Positions 58,101 through 64,000 of a stretch of DNA of 64,000 nt are shown piece by piece. Each line of letters opens with the position of its first letter. Position 1 is the stretch's first letter. The notes under the pieces were generated by a model. The model made no database searches and had not been told where the DNA came from. It saw nothing but the letters and a program-made list of their open reading frames with translations. A program made the translations under genes and the position numbers. The stretch covers positions 7,874,001-7,938,000 of the forward strand of contig OZ176053.1 of assembly GCA_964247055.1 (NCBI GenBank). Reading direction: 5' to 3'. Source of the stretch: Paragordius varius (Eukaryota > Nematomorpha).

Positions 58101-60738
58101 ATTAATTTATAATGTATGAGCCAATAATATAAAAAAATATTCTCGAATAAAATGTAAAAATATAATTGATGACCATACATATATAACCGATAGTCTTTGA
58201 TAAATTTAACACCATGTTAACATAATGTGAACAATATATTGTAAACTCGTGTTTAAAACTTAAATATAAAATATATCCATACATAACAATGGCTTAATGA
58301 ATGTTACATAATATAATAGAAAATAAACTTGAAATGTTTCTCCCCATGTTTGATCCGAACGAAGGGGGTGGTCCATTGAAATGCTAAAAACAACAAATAA
58401 CGGATATTTGGTATTTTTTCATTTTTTTTCCATTCGTTTATTAGGGTGTTGTAATCCATAAAGTGAGCATCAAATTATTTCAACAAACATATCATATGAT
58501 TGAACACAATAGAAGTTAAAAATGTTAAGAAATACAGTAAAATACTTTAAATATAAATATACATAGTTTGCAAACATGTCACAAAAATTATACATTTCTC
58601 ATGATAATTATACATAAAAAAGACTAGGTTTAGTTATTATTAATAAAAAATGCGTAATTATTAAAAAAGATATTGTAATTTGTTGTTAAATGCCAAGAAG
58701 AAAATAATTACAAAATCCTTTTTGTCTGGCAAACCAAAGCGTTCACCCATTAAAGGTGGGAATCCCAAAGGTGGTGGAGGCATATCTATAATAATTTGAA
58801 ATGAGGTTTATCTCCTATATTCATGATATATTTGCTCGAAAATTACGTCAAAATTAAAGAAAAAAATGATAATTAGCGAATAAAATGAGTAAAAAATTAG
58901 ATAGAATAGGCAAATAAAATCGAATTAAATAGGAAAATTATATTTTAAGTAGGCACCTTTTTAACAGTTAATTTCAATTGGGGAGAGATACAATTACCAG
59001 CTTTTTTATCTTAACGAAAGTGTGCTAATTTAAAATTAGACGTGAAAAACTGCTAATCAACCTTTAAACGCTTAAAAACTGCTGAATAATATTGATCCTG
59101 AATGCTAGGTTAAATATTAATAGAATAAATATATTAATAAAACATATATTAATCAATTTAAGTTATGGGCATCCATGTTCAACACACTTAAAATATCTAA
59201 AGACCAAATTTTGTTTAAAAAACGCATAAAATCAATCAAAATTTTTGTTTCGTTTTCCTAATAAGTTCTGTTCACTAAGGGGAGCCGAAGGAAACTGGGA
59301 TATATTCTAACAGTAGGTTTGATATCAATTAATAAATATAATTTTGGAATTTAATATTTTTAGTGAAATACAAGTATTGAACTATGTACATTCGCTGTAA
59401 AAATTACTAAAAATCTAAATTTGCGTCTATAAAAAGATAATTAAATAGCTTACTACTAAGCATTTAAGTCAATTCATAAAAACTTTAGCCCTCAAAACAA
59501 AAACACCATATTGATAAAAAGCAAGTATTCAATATATATATTATTTCGTTATAAAATCTGGTCCTCTAAAGTAAAATCAACTAATTATTTGCTGTACTTA
59601 CTAGGCGGTAGCGTTAAAGGAAATGGGGAATTTATCCCTGTGGCTCCACCAGGTGCCATTAAGTGCAGGGGTGGAGGCAAGCTACCTGGATTAAAAGATG
59701 GTGTAGCACTCGATTGATGGAGTTGATGCTGAGGTGGAGGCCCAAAATTTGGATTTGGATTAGGTGTTGGTTGTTGTCCAGATGTCCCACCAACGTTACC
59801 GCTAGTTCGTTTAGGTCTCTCTAAACAGGTTTACGCAGTAAACAAAATTGAAAATAAAACAGAGCAATTTTTTATGAACGCTCAATTTGAATAAAAATAT
59901 AATGAAATTCACTAAGCTATTGGAGAACGGCAATCAAAGGTGTACGGCCATTCAATAGCAAATCCCCTGACATATGATGAACATAAAATCAATCATACTG
60001 TTTTATACCTTGTTTTTTTTATATAACTACTTTAAAATATTTGAGTGTTACCAATCCAATTTATATATCTGTTTAGGTTGTTTTAAAAAGGTTTTAAATT
60101 AATACTTTTAAAAAATATTTGTTCGTTAGTTATTGATTCGTTTGAATTATTATATTGGTATTAGCCTTTGAATAAAAATAAAGTACTATTGTCTGTATTT
60201 GTACCTCCAGTTACTGCCTTCGATTGATTTTCAAGGTGAATCAATGAAGTTTTTGTAAACGCAAATAATACTGGTCTCTGTCCATTTATTTCAAAATTTT
60301 CCAACTTTTCTTGTAATACTCGACTAGAAGCTTCAGATGCAAAATGTATTGCTGCAAATCCCTTTGATTGCCCGTTTGTTCTATTCTCGTAAAATTTAAT
60401 TTCTACACAATCGGTTACTCCTACATTGTAAAAAGCATTCAACAAATCTTCATCAGTGGTCCACTTTAAAAAATTAGATGATTGATACCCAGCATAAATT
60501 TCCGATATAAAATGAATATCTTTTCCCCAAATGTTTAACCAGTGACACCTGAGTTTTATTTGATAAAGAATCCGTAGATTGAGTATTTGGTGTCAATACG
60601 TCATTGTATAAGTCCATATCATTATTTTCATTATCATATTCATTCTGCAATAACGAAATATAAACATTAAAAAACCTGGTTGGCAAATTCTTGCTCGATA
60701 TCGTCGGCATACAAATCAATAGCCACTTCATCCGACAT
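43113..60738 (-). CDS. CPSF6: Cleavage and polyadenylation specificity factor 6, eleven exons
   Basis: This is a subunit of cleavage factor I, which binds UGUA sites and guides mRNA 3'-end choice in the nucleus. Exons: 60676-60738, 60489-60644, 60205-60463, 59602-59820, 58735-58785, 49119-49348, 48635-48755, 48198-48294, 47516-47791, 46152-46459, 43113-43339. They sum to 2007 nt, an open frame of 668 codons. Domains: acidic N-terminus (IDLYADDI); RRM with [16 protein letters not shown] and [12 protein letters not shown]; proline-rich part with a run of 12 alanines; RD-rich segment; the conserved block [11 protein letters not shown] through [14 protein letters not shown] to [10 protein letters not shown]-terminal RS/RD domain. 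It is longer than human CPSF6 (551). The first two introns are 31 and 25 nt, the fifth is about 9.4 kb. The exon at 58735-58785 is the least certain. The start lies 192 bp from UBXN6, divergent. Confidence 0.93.
43425..44545. repeat. Long imperfect palindrome with coding-like arms (CPSF6 last intron)
   Basis: The left arm (about 43425-43853) and right arm (about 44085-44545) are diverged inverted copies around a centre of about 230 bp. A sharper inner repeat starts with AATATCACTAAAAT at 43587 and ends with its complement at 44337. The outer parts of both arms resemble each other at protein level. The minus strand of the right arm (44611-44354) reads [18 protein letters not shown], then AFGFGHCKK and a stop, and the plus strand of the left arm reads [15 protein letters not shown], then GALGFGH. 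The family was not recognised. Confidence 0.65.
44672..44875. mobile_element. Tc1/mariner-type MITE
   Basis: This is a 204-bp, nearly palindromic element with inverted ends of about 70 bp starting CAGTCATGTA, flanked on both sides by TA (44670-44671, 44876-44877), the target duplication of Tc1/mariner transposons. It is non-coding, within the last CPSF6 intron. Confidence 0.85.
44878..45506. mobile_element. MITE with long inverted ends starting TTYGATAGCTAAAAGC
   Basis: The left end (GATAGCTAAAAGCTTCAG, then ATAATGAATAT and TTATTTTAATTTTTCT) recurs inverted at the right end over about 80-90 bp. It is flanked by TA, and its left TA is the same dinucleotide that ends the neighbouring mariner-type MITE. 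It is non-coding. Confidence 0.75.
45951..46125. mobile_element. Short MITE, ~36-bp inverted ends
   Basis: ATTTCGATCATCATGGCATG and the following ATCTTGATCATAGTGG are repeated in inverse at 46090-46125 with three changes. It is 175 bp long, non-coding, and ends 26 bp from the 3' limit of CPSF6 exon 10, so it lies very near a splice donor. Confidence 0.75.
46880..47403 (+). mobile_element. Hammerhead-ribozyme element with inverted arms
   Basis: The 13-bp duplication ATACAGAACTTAC flanks it (46867-46879 and 47404-47416). The left arm (46881-46985) and right arm (47294-47398) are inverted copies of about 105 bp with one visible mismatch. Between them are about 310 bp of non-coding DNA, ending in a complete hammerhead ribozyme on the plus strand at the inner edge of the right arm. 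It carries no reading frame. Such ribozymes are known in the terminal repeats of Penelope-like elements and in retrozymes, so a short non-autonomous relic of that kind is likely. It lies in the CPSF6 intron 46460-47515. Confidence 0.8.
47242..47305 (+). ncRNA. Type I hammerhead self-cleaving ribozyme
   Basis: The core CTGATGA is at 47260-47266, stem II is GTGC/GCAC (47267-47270 with 47277-47280, loop TAACAA), then GAAA at 47281-47284. A minimal stem III (AC-TA-GT) leads to the cleavage triplet GTC (47288-47290). Stem I pairs 47254-47259 with 47291-47296 (six pairs, two of them G-U), then after a small internal loop 47242-47249 pairs with 47299-47305 with one bulged A. Every invariant core position is present. 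Cutting is predicted between 47290 and 47291. The very short stem III is the form reported for metazoan retroelement hammerheads, which may act as dimers. Confidence 0.88.
49370..49652. mobile_element. MITE, family 'ATACCATTTAC', copy 2
   Basis: Inverted ends ATACCATTTACAGTTCAAAT and the complement of ATACCATTTACAATTCAAAT, with internal AATTCACCCTT repeats, make it the same family as 6969-7258. Its left end lies only about 20 bp upstream (in transcript sense) of the acceptor of CPSF6 exon 6, so the branch-point region of that intron is partly MITE-derived. Confidence 0.75.
50346..50608. mobile_element. Small hAT-type MITE in a CPSF6 intron
   Basis: The left end CAGAGTGAGTCCAACACGCG and the right end, complement of CATAGGTGTCCAACAC, carry GC-rich sub-terminal blocks (GCGGCCC, GCGGCCCGTGAG). 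It is the same type as 35762-36021. Flanks share CTTTAA but do not form a perfect 8-bp duplication. It is non-coding. Confidence 0.65.
50665..53680 (+). mobile_element. LINE B: RTE-like retrotransposon, 5'-truncated, open frame
   Basis: This is a near-identical sister of LINE A with a single open frame of 985 codons from 50717 to 53674. It holds the endonuclease, reverse transcriptase (FADDL), PHD-like zinc-binding insert and C-terminal [11 protein letters not shown] region. Homology to LINE A starts exactly at 50665 and ends after TGATGATAT at 53680. A perfect 10-bp duplication, ATAATGATTA, flanks it (50655-50664 and 53681-53690). It therefore lacks the first few codons and the initiator ATG of the family: classic 5' truncation by target-primed reverse transcription. 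Relative to A it has a 3-nt deletion near 51401. The intact frame and clean duplication point to a recent insertion. It sits in the large CPSF6 intron on the opposite strand. Confidence 0.95.
53691..54750. other. CPSF6 intron; coding-like fragment of unknown origin
   Basis: It is mostly AT-rich. On the plus strand at about 54352-54519 an open stretch contains [17 protein letters not shown] and [16 protein letters not shown], and at about 54617-54757 another contains [16 protein letters not shown] and [18 protein letters not shown]. Neither was recognised, and they are not clearly joined by splice sites. They may be remains of a nested gene or of an unnamed mobile element. Confidence 0.3.
54752..55386. 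repeat. Palindrome with ~250-bp arms carrying a conserved C-terminal reading frame
   Basis: Arms 54752-55003 and about 55136-55386 are inverted copies, roughly 88% alike, around about 130 bp. Each arm reads outward from the centre as the end of one protein: right arm (plus, ends 55311) [18 protein letters not shown] to [10 protein letters not shown] then stop; left arm (minus) [18 protein letters not shown] to the same [10 protein letters not shown] then stop. Most differences are silent or conservative. The centre (plus) reads [18 protein letters not shown] in another frame. The protein was not recognised. Confidence 0.65.
55387..58734. other. CPSF6 intron, AT-rich, no supported gene
   Basis: It includes a C-rich tract at 55607-55622 and a 100-codon open stretch on the minus strand at 57100-56798 (contains [20 protein letters not shown]) that I cannot assign. 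TA microsatellites lie at 56497 and 57847. No splice-consistent exon or transposon end was identified. Confidence 0.3.
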
Positions 60739-60930
60739 GTTAGAAAAACAGATGCTATAATAGACCAATGTTGGATTCGGCCTTTTTTATTTCAAAATTT
60801 CTTCAATATAAATTTACAAATATTTGCCTTTTAATTACACTTTCAAATATATTTTGTTTTTTTATCGTTTGGAAAATTTTTCATCCCATACACCATAATA
60901 TTAGAAATCATTTCCATACCGATTGATCCC
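60739..60930. promoter_or_regulatory. Putative bidirectional promoter of CPSF6 and UBXN6
   Basis: This 192-bp interval separates the divergent start codons of CPSF6 (60738, minus) and UBXN6 (60931, plus). It must contain both 5' UTRs and promoters. No recognisable core element stands out against the AT-rich background. Confidence 0.5.
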
Positions 60931-62214
60931 ATGAAAAAGATTAAAGAGCTTTTAAATGAACAGAAGATGAGTACAAAGTTTGCTAATGCCGGACGTGGTC
61001 AACGATTAAATGAGCCAAATAAAAAGTATATTATTTTTTATTTAAGGTATGTATTTAATGAGCCACAAACCTCCTCTGAATATTTTGATCGAAATTTATA
61101 TTTTGAAAGTCCGTATATAGAAGGAGAACCGATGTTATACAATGAACTTTTAAATAAAATCAGGGAATTTTCATTAACCAACTTAAGTACTAGCCCATTG
61201 TACTATTCTTGCCTTATCCTCAAAACATTCAATGAAAAATCCAATCAGGAAGAATGTTCTAAACTTTTTCAAAAATATATAAACAACATATTATCTGATC
61301 CTGAAAATTACAAATTTCGTGCCTTAAGGTGCAATAATACTGTGTTTAAAGATAAAGTATTGAAAACAACTGGGGCAAACGAATTTTTGGAAGCTTTTGG
61401 TTTTGTGCCCAAGATGTTACCATTAGATTTTTACAACCTAACGCCTCAAGAACAAGGGATGATATTGGATTCCGATACGACTTTTTCAGAAGATAAATCG
61501 GAGACTTTTTACGTCTTTTGCGAAAATTTACCTGTGGACGTTTTGACTGAGAAAATATCATTTGCCTGTGATTTATTAGAACGTACCAAACCCCTTCACT
61601 TAAATATATGTCGTGATGTTAGAGTTTATCATATTAAAAACATTTCTCCCAAATTCGAACCTCCAGATCAATTTTTTACCCATGGTATTGATGATTTGAA
61701 AAAAATATACGCCCATATGAAGCAAAAAAGGGATGATGATTTAATACTTAAGACCAAAGCTATGAGATTAGCGGAACAAAATAATAGTAACGAACCTACC
61801 AACAGCCAAACAAAAGATAAAAAAGTGTTGCAGTATACATTTATTCGCGTAAAATTCCCACAAAATCTAATTTTGCAAGCCACGTTTTCAAGCAATGATA
61901 AATTTGCGTCCGTTGTGCAATTTATACGAGAATCAACAAATGTTCCTACCATAATGCTAGATGATAAAAATAGTCCTGCATTCTCTATACTTACCACATG
62001 GGGCCAAAAATTATTTCCATATACGAATACCATTCCCTCAAAATCAAAAGATTCCCTACCTAAAAACCCAATAAATCAAACTCTTACCCAACTCAATTTG
62101 GTTCCAACTGCACAATTGATATTTCATCCCCATGTTGAATATTACAATAAAAACATTGATGAATATTATAGATATTTGAAACCAGAACTTCTAAGTCGTG
62201 TGCACGTTATATAA
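60931..62214 (+). CDS. UBXN6: UBX domain-containing protein 6 (UBXD1), p97/VCP adaptor
   Basis: This cytosolic adaptor binds the AAA ATPase p97/VCP and acts in endolysosomal sorting and lysophagy. The frame of 427 codons is close to human UBXN6 (441). The N-terminal MKKIKELLNEQKMSTKFANA and GRGQRLNEP match the human MKKFFQEFKADIKFKSAGPG and the following GQKLKE. A PUB domain spans about 107-200 (CSKLFQKYINNILSDPENYK, GANEFLEAFGFVPK). The linker has LILKTKAMRLAEQ, and a UBX domain lies at about 300-395 (FIRVKFPQNLILQATFSSND, LTQLNLVPTAQLIF). The C-terminal YLKPELLS aligns with human ILKPELLS. Residues 33-39 (YIIFYLR) have no counterpart and coincide with a perfect 21-nt GT-AG segment at 61026-61046, so a frame-neutral micro-intron is likely and the true protein would be 420 residues. 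Confidence 0.93.
   Translation: MKKIKELLNEQKMSTKFANAGRGQRLNEPNKKYIIFYLRYVFNEPQTSSEYFDRNLYFESPYIEGEPMLYNELLNKIREFSLTNLSTSPLYYSCLILKTFNEKSNQEECSKLFQKYINNILSDPENYKFRALRCNNTVFKDKVLKTTGANEFLEAFGFVPKMLPLDFYNLTPQEQGMILDSDTTFSEDKSETFYVFCENLPVDVLTEKISFACDLLERTKPLHLNICRDVRVYHIKNISPKFEPPDQFFTHGIDDLKKIYAHMKQKRDDDLILKTKAMRLAEQNNSNEPTNSQTKDKKVLQYTFIRVKFPQNLILQATFSSNDKFASVVQFIRESTNVPTIMLDDKNSPAFSILTTWGQKLFPYTNTIPSKSKDSLPKNPINQTLTQLNLVPTAQLIFHPHVEYYNKNIDEYYRYLKPELLSRVHVI
61026..61046 (+). other. Predicted 21-nt micro-intron in UBXN6
   Basis: The segment begins GTATAT and ends TTTAAG. Being 21 nt without a stop, it can be spliced or translated without changing frame. It inserts seven residues with no counterpart in the conserved N-terminus, directly after GQRLNEPNKK. 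Size and borders match the PUSL1 and SPCS1 micro-introns. Confidence 0.65.
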
Positions 62215-62333
62215 AAAATTTAATAGCATTTTGACTATATTTATGTAATTTATTTGTATAAATTATATTAACAAATGATGCTTTTTATCTTTAGTGCTGT
62301 AATAAATTCTATTCTAATTTATAATGAAACTTA

Positions 62334-62563
62334 TTATTTAGATAAATCGACTCCAAGCCATAAAGCTAGCTCTTCTTTCTGAAAAATTCCATCATGGTTT
62401 TTGTCGCACATTTTGAGCATGAGATTGCGGAATTTCTCTATTTCTTCCGATTTTTCAGATGCATCCACCTAATAATTTTATATTGAATATTTACATCAAC
62501 AGTTTTGAGCACATCCCTAATAAAAGCTAGCAGTTCGTTTTCTTCCAACAAACCATCGCCATT
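62334..62563 (-). CDS. Secretagogin-like EF-hand protein, last two exons (partial)
   Basis: This is a calcium-binding protein of the secretagogin/calbindin family. Exon 62495-62563 encodes an EF-hand loop (NGDGLLEENELLAFIRDVLK). A 26-nt intron (62469-62494, GT-AG) joins in phase 0 to exon 62334-62468, which reads EIEKFRNLMLKMCDKNHDGI, then FQKEELALWLG and a stop. The last exon closely follows the C-terminus of secretagogin (LDKFREILLRHCDVNKDGK, then IQKSELALCLG). It is convergent with UBXN6, 119 bp between stops. Upstream exons for the other EF-hands were not found within 62564-64000, so they lie further right or are too diverged. Confidence 0.85.
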
Positions 62564-63187
62564 CTAATATAAAATAAAAGCAACAATTTACTTTTTATAT
62601 ATGTAGGAAAACTCTGATTTATATAAAAAATGATAGTATAATGATTGGAATTTTTAACACATTTTAAATTGTTTAACATAAAAACAATAAAACCCCTAGA
62701 TTTAAAAAAAATAATACAGTAAAGATGGATATTATACAAGCAATTAATATATATATATATATGGCTCATCTGCATCATTGGTTTTTTTAAAATATTTTTT
62801 AGCGAATGTAATTTTTGATACACTATCAAAAAAAATTTCAATAATACCCACAAGTACACGCAACTTTTAACGGTTTATTTTCAAAATTGAAAAATGGAAT
62901 ATTTAAAAAAGTTGATTATGATTAATGGGCATATTGTGGTACAAAAAATATTTACTATCAATTTAATTTGTGAAATTTAAAAGTGGTTAATTTGTTATGT
63001 ATTTGGGCAAACTGTTATGCGAAACCATGTTCATAAAAATTTCAATGCAAATATAACATTCAATGAAACCTTATCGTAATGATGAAAGATTGAGCAGAAG
63101 GTGTCAAATTTTAGGTCATAGTTATTCTTGTGTTTTCATAGGTGGATTCGGTAAAAACATTGTAAGAAAAATTTTGTTGATACATAC

Positions 63188-63226
<39 letters not shown>

Positions 63227-64000
63227 TTTTAAACATAGTAAGTATGTTGGGCAATTAAAGTAATAAATAACGAGAGCTATTACAGACCATTTCGGTATTT
63301 AAATTGGCTAATCCGATTTTTATTTAAATGTCTGTTGGTGTATATTTGATTTTCATTTTTATTAGTGACATCAAAATTATTTTCAATATGCGCGATATTG
63401 TATTTTTTATCCACAATTTTAATGTCTATAACCAAAAAAATGAAAATCATACATACCAACCAATACCTCCTTTACCCAATAAACCGAAATATTGAGCAAG
63501 TATTTATTTTTAATTAGAAATATAAATTAAATTATATTAATTCGGAAACCATCTTAAATTCTTATTAGGGTTGTGCTGGGGTCATGACTTGGTCAGTGAC
63601 TATTTATTTTTTGACCATTGTCATTTTAAAAAAAACAGCTGTTTTTGAAAAATTAGTGGAAATTTTTTGTAAAGTAAGATTTAATTGTTTTTTATATTTT
63701 TTAAAAATAAAAATTTATTTAAATATGCTTATTTAACAAAAAATTGTTAAACATGCTTTGTTATAACATTATCATATAAGAATATCTAGTTATTTCGAAA
63801 AACAAAACTATCAAGCACTTTGCAAAATATGCAATTATTCCATATATGTGAACCAATATTTTAAATAAACATTTTATAATTGGAAATTTAAATAATGAAA
63901 GAAATTTTAAAACAAACTAGGTAAAATTTTATTGGATATATCCAGTATTAAAAACTATGTTTGAAGATTCAGAAGGCCACAAACATGTGGCAAATTTATT
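62564..64000. other. Probable intron or 5' part of the EF-hand gene; unassigned
   Basis: The stretch is AT-rich with a TA tract at 63194-63221. On the minus strand at about 63500-63285 an open stretch (QYFGLLGKGGI, then after a possible 35-nt intron DIKIVDKKYNIAHIEN up to a stop) looks coding-like but could not be assigned. No other exon was recognised. Confidence 0.25.

Overview
The window looks like nuclear DNA of a very AT-rich invertebrate animal. It carries metazoan genes (an LRP5/6 Wnt co-receptor, CPSF6, UBXN6, UBIAD1, PUSL1, SPCS1 and a secretagogin-like EF-hand protein) among many transposons. Its most telling trait is intron size. Ordinary introns of 0.1-9 kb sit beside GT-AG micro-introns of about 21-34 nt. 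In PUSL1, CPSF6 and SPCS1 removing these restores an unbroken frame over the whole gene. Introns this small are known in dicyemid mesozoans, so a dicyemid or a relative is my best guess. A Wnt co-receptor argues against a myxozoan. The species is inferred, not shown.

Layout. 1-9990 (minus): the 5' part of LRP5/6, from the N-terminus through three YWTD propellers and EGF repeats into the fourth propeller; it runs off the left edge. 10.8-14.0 kb: a non-LTR retrotransposon (LINE A) with two frameshifts. 14.3-16.2 kb: a cluster of inverted-repeat elements. 16.4-25.5 kb: a decayed roughly 200-bp tandem array, split by an RTE-like LINE (C) that is itself split by a hAT transposon. 27.3-27.9 kb: two tiny head-to-head genes, SPCS1 and a coiled-coil protein, visible only once micro-introns are removed. 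28.5-33.9 kb: hAT elements of two families and a duplicated GC-richer repeat. 34.2-36.7 kb: PUSL1 (plus). 37.4-38.8 kb: UBIAD1 (minus, no intron). 39.1-41.5 kb: another hAT copy. 43.1-60.7 kb (minus): CPSF6 in 11 exons, its introns loaded with MITEs, palindromes, a hammerhead-ribozyme element and LINE B (a near-identical, 5'-truncated sister of LINE A with an open 985-codon frame). 60.9-62.2 kb (plus): UBXN6, divergent from CPSF6 over 192 bp. 62.3-62.6 kb (minus): the last two exons of a secretagogin-like gene, convergent with UBXN6.

The host genes are unrelated housekeeping and signalling functions: Wnt reception, 3'-end mRNA processing, p97/VCP adaptor, tRNA modification, prenyl transfer, signal peptidase and calcium binding. 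They are not an operon. Short intergenic gaps (65 bp between the SPCS1 pair, 192 bp between CPSF6 and UBXN6, about 120 bp between UBXN6 and secretagogin) contrast with long transposon-filled introns. The most unusual non-gene feature is a 524-bp insertion at 46880-47403. It has 105-bp inverted arms, a 13-bp target duplication and a complete type I hammerhead ribozyme whose cleavage site lies 3 nt from the inner edge of one arm.
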